This document shows, one piece after another, positions 1-64,000 of a stretch of DNA of 64,000 nucleotides. Below the pieces are notes generated by a model. It had not been told where the DNA came from. It was given only the letters and a program-made list of their open reading frames with translations, and did no database searches. Position numbers and translations under genes: made by a program. The DNA comes from Nannobrachium achirus (taxonomy: Eukaryota > Chordata > Actinopteri > Myctophiformes > Myctophidae). Location of the stretch: contig OY997649.1 of NCBI GenBank assembly GCA_963921795.1, forward strand, positions 58,883,788 through 58,947,787, written 5' to 3'. Each line of letters begins with the position of its first letter. Position 1 is the stretch's first letter.

Positions 1-21
1 CTGCAGAGGTGGACAGGTGCT

Positions 22-150
<129 letters not shown>

Positions 151-212
151 GTCAAATAAATAAAGGTATCTATCTATCTATCAGATGTGATACATTTCCA
201 GCACACCTAAGT

Positions 213-655
213 TAGGGTGACCATATTTTCAGCCTAAAACCGGGAGCCTCAAAGCAATGTGCACACGTGTGCCCATTCTCTAACGTTCGTGCACGTGCAC
301 ATACGCACCGCAGGGTTGCATACAGGCAGTGAGTGATTGACAAACAGCCTCAGCTGTTCAGACATGCAATGTAGCCTATTTGTTCATGTTTCTGATTGGT
401 TAGGTGAGCATGTTTACATGAAAAGAACATGTTAAATGTCTATGCAACCACTGAAAACAGCTACTATTATTTTAATTTTGCCGAAAACCGGGACAATTTT
501 GTAGTGAATGTTGAAAACCGGGACATATTAGTGTTTTAGAGATATTTGTCGGGACACCGGGACACGCAGCTTGAAAACGGGACAGTCCCGTTTTGCATCA
601 TATGACCAGTTGTAGCATGCTGAAATCGGCTGAACCGGGACGTCTGGTCACCCTA
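213..655. mobile_element. hAT-like non-autonomous element, TIR TAGGGTGACCA
   Basis: 443 bp between perfect 8-bp duplications ACCTAAGT (205-212 and 656-663). Ends TAGGGTGACCATA and TCTGGTCACCCTA are inverted. The interior repeats ACCGGGAC several times. An 8-bp duplication points to the hAT superfamily. No coding capacity. Confidence 0.88.
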
Positions 656-773
656 ACCTAAGTAGGAAGCAAAACAATGCTATAAACTGTGGTTGACGGC
701 ATCTGCAGACTAAGTGTGTGTGTGTGCGTGCGTGCGTGCGTGTATGTGTCCGTGCGTGCGTGTGTGTCAGTAC

Positions 774-31044
<30,271 letters not shown>

Positions 31045-31600
31045 GTTAACGATCGACTCCCAGGAACAGTCCGACTGAGGAACTCCGTCTATAGCGTAGC
31101 CTACGGCCAGATGACGTGCGTGCAGGACAGGCCTACTACTCTTCAAGACTGACCGGGAGGAGGGTAGCTTTAATGGATAAGCAGCCCTAGATAGATCCTA
31201 TGAAACAGAACTGAAAGAAAAACTACTATTTCGGGTCAGGCAGGGCAGGCGTTGTTGCTTTCGTTCCAACTTGTCCGGGTCTGTTGTTGATGGCGGGTTG
31301 TTGCCGCTTCTTGTTGTGAATGATTATGATCAGAATTCAAATCCATCGCAGACCGAACGCAAGCGGCAGCAGCACGCACGGATTTCCGTCGCTCTTCATG
31401 GTCGTTAATTGGACTAGGAGGTTCTTAGCGGACTTAACGCTGCCCTGCGCGGTGCATCTGCTGTCTGAATCAACCAACGCACCAAGAACCAGACAGACGA
31501 GGCACTTATTTAGTAGGCTGGCTGCTTGCTACACAGTCACTGTTGTGTTATGAACTCCGGAGCTCCGCCCTGTTGCTGTGCAGTTAATTATAGCCTTCCT
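31045..31600 (-). promoter_or_regulatory. Probable 5' UTR and promoter zone of the inpp5a-like gene
   Basis: Upstream of the inpp5a-like ATG, this stretch is free of recognisable transposons and has several CpGs (31210-31480), unlike its surroundings. No clear TATA box or start site can be fixed. Assigned by position only. Confidence 0.3.
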
Positions 31601-32256
31601 TGTCAAGTTTATTACCACTTACTTTGTACCTTTACCCAGGAATGGATGAAGTGTGGAAATCTTGTAATTCACACCAGAATAAATGATTTTTCTGTATGAA
31701 TAATAGCCAGGAGTCAAGACTATACAAAATACCACTGTAGGCCTATTTGGAGAAAGAAAAGAAAAAACTAACTGCACTATAGGTTTTGTAGTAGGCTATA
31801 ATAGCAGGTGTTGTGTGAAAGAGTTTACTTGAGTAGGCTATTACCCTATCTCTGGATACTGAGTGATTATGATTAGCTTTGGATGTGCAATATAATAGCC
31901 TACTGTATATTACTCACCGCCTTGAATGAGTGGCAACAGTAGCTTGCATAATCCATTTATTGCAACATTTTTGCATTTTTATAGTCCTCCTAACCTTGTT
32001 TCAACATAGTGTAGTGGCAATTTGCAAAGTCCTGGTTATGCATAGGGCTACAATCTTGTTTATCTATATATATTTTTTTAAATGGTAATACTATGAGCTG
32101 GCTACTTTATTTATTATTGCAATCCTAAAATATGCAGCATGACATGGTGCTCTTTCTTCACACAGGAAATAAAGAGCTTACATTTCTTTTTAACTTTATA
32201 AATCATCTCTGGTTGGAAACCTCATGTCCAAAACATACTTTTCAGGATTCAAATTC

Positions 32257-32331
32257 AAAAAGCAGCAGATCTACAAGCTCAAAACGTGTCACTTCGCACT
32301 GCTTTTCAAGCTTGTGGATCTGCTACTTTTT
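32257..32331. repeat. Hairpin, divergent, intergenic
   Basis: GCAGATCTACAAGCTCAAAA and right arm GCTTGTGGATCTGCTACTTTTT. Several mismatches; no transposon ends seen around it. Confidence 0.7.
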
Positions 32332-32540
32332 ATACATACGTGTGGCGTGACACCGCTCTAGGATGACCAAGTATAGGGCATTAACTTACAAAAAACACAC
32401 AAAAAGAAGAAGAATATGGCAATAAGAAGAGGTCTCAGGCTGACAGCAGTGAAATATACATCTGCGTGGCGGGGTTGATAGGGGCTGGGGTTATGGAACC
32501 GGTCTGGGCACCAGCTGAGGGCTAAGATGTGTGCAGTCCT

Positions 32541-33061
32541 CAGGGGCGTCACAAGGGGTAGGAAAGTGGGACTGAGTTACCAGGGCCCAAGGTAGAGGGG
32601 GCCCTAGTAACTTTAGCTATTGAAAAATAGCAGATATACAAGCTCACAGCGCGGCACCGAGTGCCACGCTGCAAGCTTGTAGATCTGCTATTTTTGAAAA
32701 GTCGTGAAAATGTGTGCAAATCTTTGAATATGTATTTTTTAAGCTGACATTTGTAACTCAAATTTTGCTTCCTAGGGGGGGTCCCTGGAACTAAATATTT
32801 TGAGATGGGGGTCCGTGGCCAAATTCATAACATTTTGGGGGTCCTTCACATGAAAAAGTTTGAGCATCACTGACATGGAAACATGGGTTTCTTGCACACT
32901 TTCACAATTTTTTTTTAAATAGCAGATCTACAAGCTTGCAGCACGGCACTCGGTGCTGCGCTGTGAGCTTGTATATCTGCTATTTTTCAATAGTTAACAT
33001 TCATGGGGGGCCCGCAGTGAATCCTTGTACCCAGGGCCCAGAATTTGGTGTGACGCCCCTG
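32541..33061 (-). mobile_element. hAT-like two-hairpin element with exact target duplication
   Basis: 521 bp between exact GCAGTCCT duplications (32533-32540, 33062-33069). Ends CAGGGGCGTCACA and TGACGCCCCTG. It is the reverse of the 29270 copy. Two hairpins (32622-32696 and 32917-32988) face opposite ways. It lies in the gpat4/inpp5a-like intergenic space. Confidence 0.93.
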
Positions 33062-33069
33062 GCAGTCCT

Positions 33070-34660
33070 GGCTGCTTCACCATAGTGCTGGCACTGAGCT
33101 GTGAAGACATGGCACAGCTTACTAAATGCAACCTTTTGAGGTCTTCTCGCTGCTTCCTGCCTGACCATTGTGTATGCTTTACCCCCCAGACACCCATCAA
33201 TGAATGGGCCCGTTTGAGTCCGTTGCAGAGCCCAAACAAAAGAATGTTGCCCTGTCCATCACCAGTTATAAAACAAAACCATTTTAAAGGGGAACCCTCG
33301 CCTCTACAAAGCCAACTGCTGGCAGTTTGTCACAGCACAGGACCAGTTGGTTTTTCAGGATTAGGTCTTCAGCTGAATAATCAAGACATATTTCACATCC
33401 ACCAAAAGGCATCCTTGCTGGACAGCGTGTTCCTGAGTGTATGGTCATCATCTGATAGAGCAGCAGGGGGGGGGGGAGAATTAAATTAAAAAGACCATTG
33501 CTGCATCAAAAAGTAATTAACAAACCCTATAGAAAGTAACTGATCAAACATTGGCCAAATCGTAAAAGAAAAGTTTAAAAATGTGTGACAGCATGAAAAG
33601 GTTGACAACCACTGTGATAGCAACACAGAGTTCTGAGCGCTCTGTCCTAACCCCTAAACTCTTCCAGTGGCCTGTTGCCACTGATGATAAATCAATGAAG
33701 ACAGGAGCTCAATCTGACTTCTGTGGCTCACTGGCCTGTGGTCAAGGAAATCACCACAGGCTGTGTACTGGTCACCTTGACAAAGAATCGTCTCTCATTT
33801 GATTACACTAAAACACAGCTAGTTGGAAAACACGACAAGACAATTCACAAAACTAAAGCAATGGTTTATTTCTGTCAGATATGCAGAAAAGCTGGTTTCC
33901 CAGCAGGAAGGAGTCACCGACAGGCTAGCGAGGGAAGTATAAATGGCATTCAAGGAACAGTGAAGGACGTTATCCATTCAAACTTCTTATGGAACGATTC
34001 CCGAATAAAAAAATGATATAAACTAAAGCTGCATGTTGAATATCCTTGTATTTCAGTGTACAACACTGAACATAAACCTCTGGCAGGCTGCTGCGGACAG
34101 CTTTCTCTATAATCTCTAACCACTTGAAACGTAGTATTACTAGATCTACAAGACCACAACACATTGCATTTGCGAAACATTGCAAGCTTCTCGGTCGACC
34201 ATTTCCAGCAACAATATTAAAGTGTAGAGCAAGAACAGGTCAGGGCCTACCCTTATAAATGTGGTCAAGTAGAGTATATGTTAATCACAATTTGCACACC
34301 CAATACATTAACTAAATCCTTTTAGATCAACCAAACAGGGATAAAAACAGAATATACTTGATTACAACAAAAGCTTGGATTATGTAGGAATTCTCCATTA
34401 CCAGTGGGGCAGACTGTTGCTTCAGTAATAACTTGATAAACAAAACCGGCTTACTTGACACTGCTGTGCTGCTCAGCTGACAAACCCCACCTGCACTCTG
34501 GCAAACTGATGACTATATAGCCTCACACATTTCAGCCACGTCCAATGCTTTCATGCATGCATTTCCAGCAAGGAATGCTGAAAGAGAAAGACACGTGCGT
34601 ACATGCTTGCACGACAGATGGCTTTTATAAAGTAAAGTCCATAGATGAGGTCACATTCTT
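33070..34660. other. Intergenic sequence, no gene seen
   Basis: A short decayed hAT end (AAAAGGTTGACAACCACTG, about 33596-33614) and a degenerate hairpin trace at 34138-34190. Nothing else recognised. Confidence 0.5.
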
Positions 34661-34666
34661 GATTCT

Positions 34667-36634
34667 TTTATTTTGGTGAACAGATTTGACGCTTCAACTT
34701 AATGACTTAACCCTGATACAGCAAAGTCTAGTGGTGGGATGACAGCCCCATTGAGCCGTGGGGTGGTGTGGGGGGGGATGCAAAGGCTGTCCATCTCCCT
34801 GAACTACAGCCTAGCAGGGAGTCCAAGACTACAGCTGTACTCCATCACCCCTTTGGTGCCTCCTTGAAGAAGCTGCCAAACGAGAGAAGGGGAAAAAAAG
34901 GAACCCCGAAGCGAAAACATCATGATGGCTTCGAGAGGTCACTTTAAGTAAATTTGGCAAGACCGTGAGAAGCTTAAGAAGGGTGTCCATGGTTTTTGTA
35001 TGGTGGTGATTTATGCAGCTACTTGTAGTAATAAATGATAAGCATGTTTTGGTCTGGAGAACAGTTGAGATAGGAATTCAGCGAAGTGTACAGGGCGCAC
35101 AGGAGGAGACTTTTACAAGATTGAATATAAATCAGGCTTAACCCATTAAAATCGTGAAAGTCTGATCTGGCATTTATAGATTAATGCACTATTTTATCCA
35201 CAACTTTCCGAGTGTGATTTACAAGCTCACAACGTTTGCATCTGCGACGCGACATGAGCTTGTATGTCTGCTGTTAAACCGGAAGTGTGGTCCAAACAGG
35301 TCCAAATAATCTCCAGTAAACTCCCGCGGAAACAGGTGGATACTTTGGCCATTTTAGAAAAATCTTGAAAGTTTGTGCTAAACATTTTATATTATTTTAA
35401 AGCAAACATTCTTAACTCGAATCTTTGGTTCTGATGGTCCCTGGCACAACATATTTTGAGGTGGAGGTCCGCTGCGCTGCCAAATACATATACTTGACAT
35501 GGAAAAAGTTTGAACTTGAGTTTTTCAGAAAACTGTTAGAAGACATTTGCAGATTCGGCCTCAGGTCTTAATGGGTTAAAACAGTTTAGTCTCTACGCAA
35601 ATCTTTTGTCTGAACTCGAGGTGTAAAGAACTTTCCTGGGTGAACTGATGGAGAAGGATGGGATGACGTTGGGATGAGGTTGCATATTGGCTGGGACAAG
35701 AAGATCGGCTACATTTCAACAACCTGCACATTCTCCACTTCATAACGCGTAACGGTTAACACATTCCGTGGAAAGCAGTACAGGGAAGAAAAAAAAGACG
35801 ACATTTTCCAGATCTCATCTGTAAAGTAACTCCTATATTTTTTTTTACACATGTGCAGATACAATTCTTACTTGTAAAACACAAAAGCTTAAAATATAAG
35901 GCTCTTTTCGACATTGGAGAAAACAAAACAAAAAAGCAGATGAAAAAAATATCGCACAATGTGGCACTGTGCCCCCAAGTTACAATACATTGGGTAACTT
36001 ACAAGCCAGCCATGCATTTCCCAACACAGTCACAGGGTTTCCCTTTAGTAAAAACGGTTCAGTATATACAATACCTCTTGTTCTATTACCTGGGTTTACA
36101 CCAGACCTGCAACTTTTTAACATATGAACAAATGTCATATGTTAACATTATAATGAAACAGAACTCAAATGGGGTTAAACTACCAAACAAATACAGTAAG
36201 GAACTCAAGTCAAGAGCATAAATACACCCTTATTTTTGCCCGCTGTCCAAAAGACTGTCAGCAAGGAAGACAACATGCCACCGTTTGTGTATGTGTGCAC
36301 CTTCGTTTTAACACAAACCAGGTCCTCCGTTCCGCGTTAGAACCATTACATCAAAGAGGACAGCGGGAGGGGGGAGGGAGGGAGGGAGGGGGACTCAACA
36401 TTCTGTGACAACAATGAGAACTGGGCATGCCAGACTGAGGCAGTGACCGAGGAAGCCAAAAGGAGTATTGTTGACATCAGAGAGAGAGAGAGAGAGAGAG
36501 AGAGGACAGTCCGGTCCAAGAAACTCCAGCAAGGGAAGGAAGAGTGTCGACCGCCTCTATACAGTTTTCTCCCCCCGCCGGGCGAAGGCGAAGGTGGGCC
36601 TCCTCCGAGCCAGTCAGTCTCCAGAGCGTTTCCT
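34667..36634 (-). other. gpat4: Probable gpat4 3' UTR, with AATAAA at its end
   Basis: From the stop codon leftwards no coding sequence or complete transposon is recognised until a minus-strand AATAAA at 34667-34672, the best poly(A) signal candidate. The stretch includes a (GA)n run at 36480-36503, G-rich sequence near 36368-36390 and a degenerate palindrome at 35216-35272. The 3' end is inferred, and an earlier end is possible. Confidence 0.4.
35216..35272. repeat. Degenerate hairpin in probable gpat4 3' UTR
   Basis: ATTTACAAGCTCACAACGTT and right arm ATGAGCTTGTATGTCTGCT. The surrounding 35385-35560 keeps eroded element text (TGGTCCCTGGCAC, GACATGGAAAAAGTTTGA). Confidence 0.6.
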
Positions 36635-63907
<27,273 letters not shown>

Positions 63908-64000
63908 CTTGAATGTAGTGAAGATGGAAGATGTAGGTTAAGTGATCACCTGATTAAGGAACCTATAGGCTCGGCAACGGCAGAACAGGGGAGGGTACAG

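Overview
This is eukaryotic, almost certainly teleost fish, nuclear DNA. Spliced genes with GT-AG introns sit in a landscape of very long (CA)n/(TG)n arrays, hAT-type non-autonomous DNA transposons with 8-bp target duplications, L2/CR1-like LINEs and tRNA-derived SINEs. The species cannot be named from the sequence. No bacterial, viral or CRISPR features are seen.

Two protein genes were reconstructed exon by exon, both on the minus strand, in tandem. (1) gpat4 (older name agpat6), glycerol-3-phosphate acyltransferase 4, is complete as coding sequence. It has 12 coding exons between 63907 (ATG) and 36635 (stop); their lengths sum to 1383 nt (460 codons plus stop) with every splice phase matching. 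All four acyltransferase motifs are present. (2) Downstream lies the 5' two thirds of an inpp5a-like gene (type I inositol-polyphosphate 5-phosphatase). Nine in-phase coding exons run from the ATG at 31044 to 774, giving 239 codons; the rest lies beyond base 1. No other host gene is supported. Gpat4 makes lysophosphatidic acid on the ER; Inpp5a removes the 5-phosphate of Ins(1,4,5)P3. I see no direct functional link beyond linkage.

Layout: 1-31044 inpp5a-like exons in large, repeat-packed introns; 31045-34660 intergenic; about 34667-36634 probable gpat4 3' UTR; 36635-63907 gpat4; 63908-64000 5' flank or 5' UTR. Several hAT elements have exact 8-bp target duplications (for example 213-655, 20728-21156, 32541-33061, 51069-51474, 54818-55242), and some are nested (57168-58266 inside 56933-58615).

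The most unusual thing in the window is a short hairpin of about 60-80 bp built on the arm GATCTACAAGCTCACAACGC, flanked by AAATAG/CTATTT. It recurs about 38 times (roughly 20 near-complete, the rest halves or degenerate). It lies inside at least six transposon families whose terminal inverted repeats are unrelated. Base changes in one arm are matched in the other, and the sequence just outside the core differs by family yet is again self-complementary. It behaves like a palindromic module shared between, or seeding, many fold-back elements.
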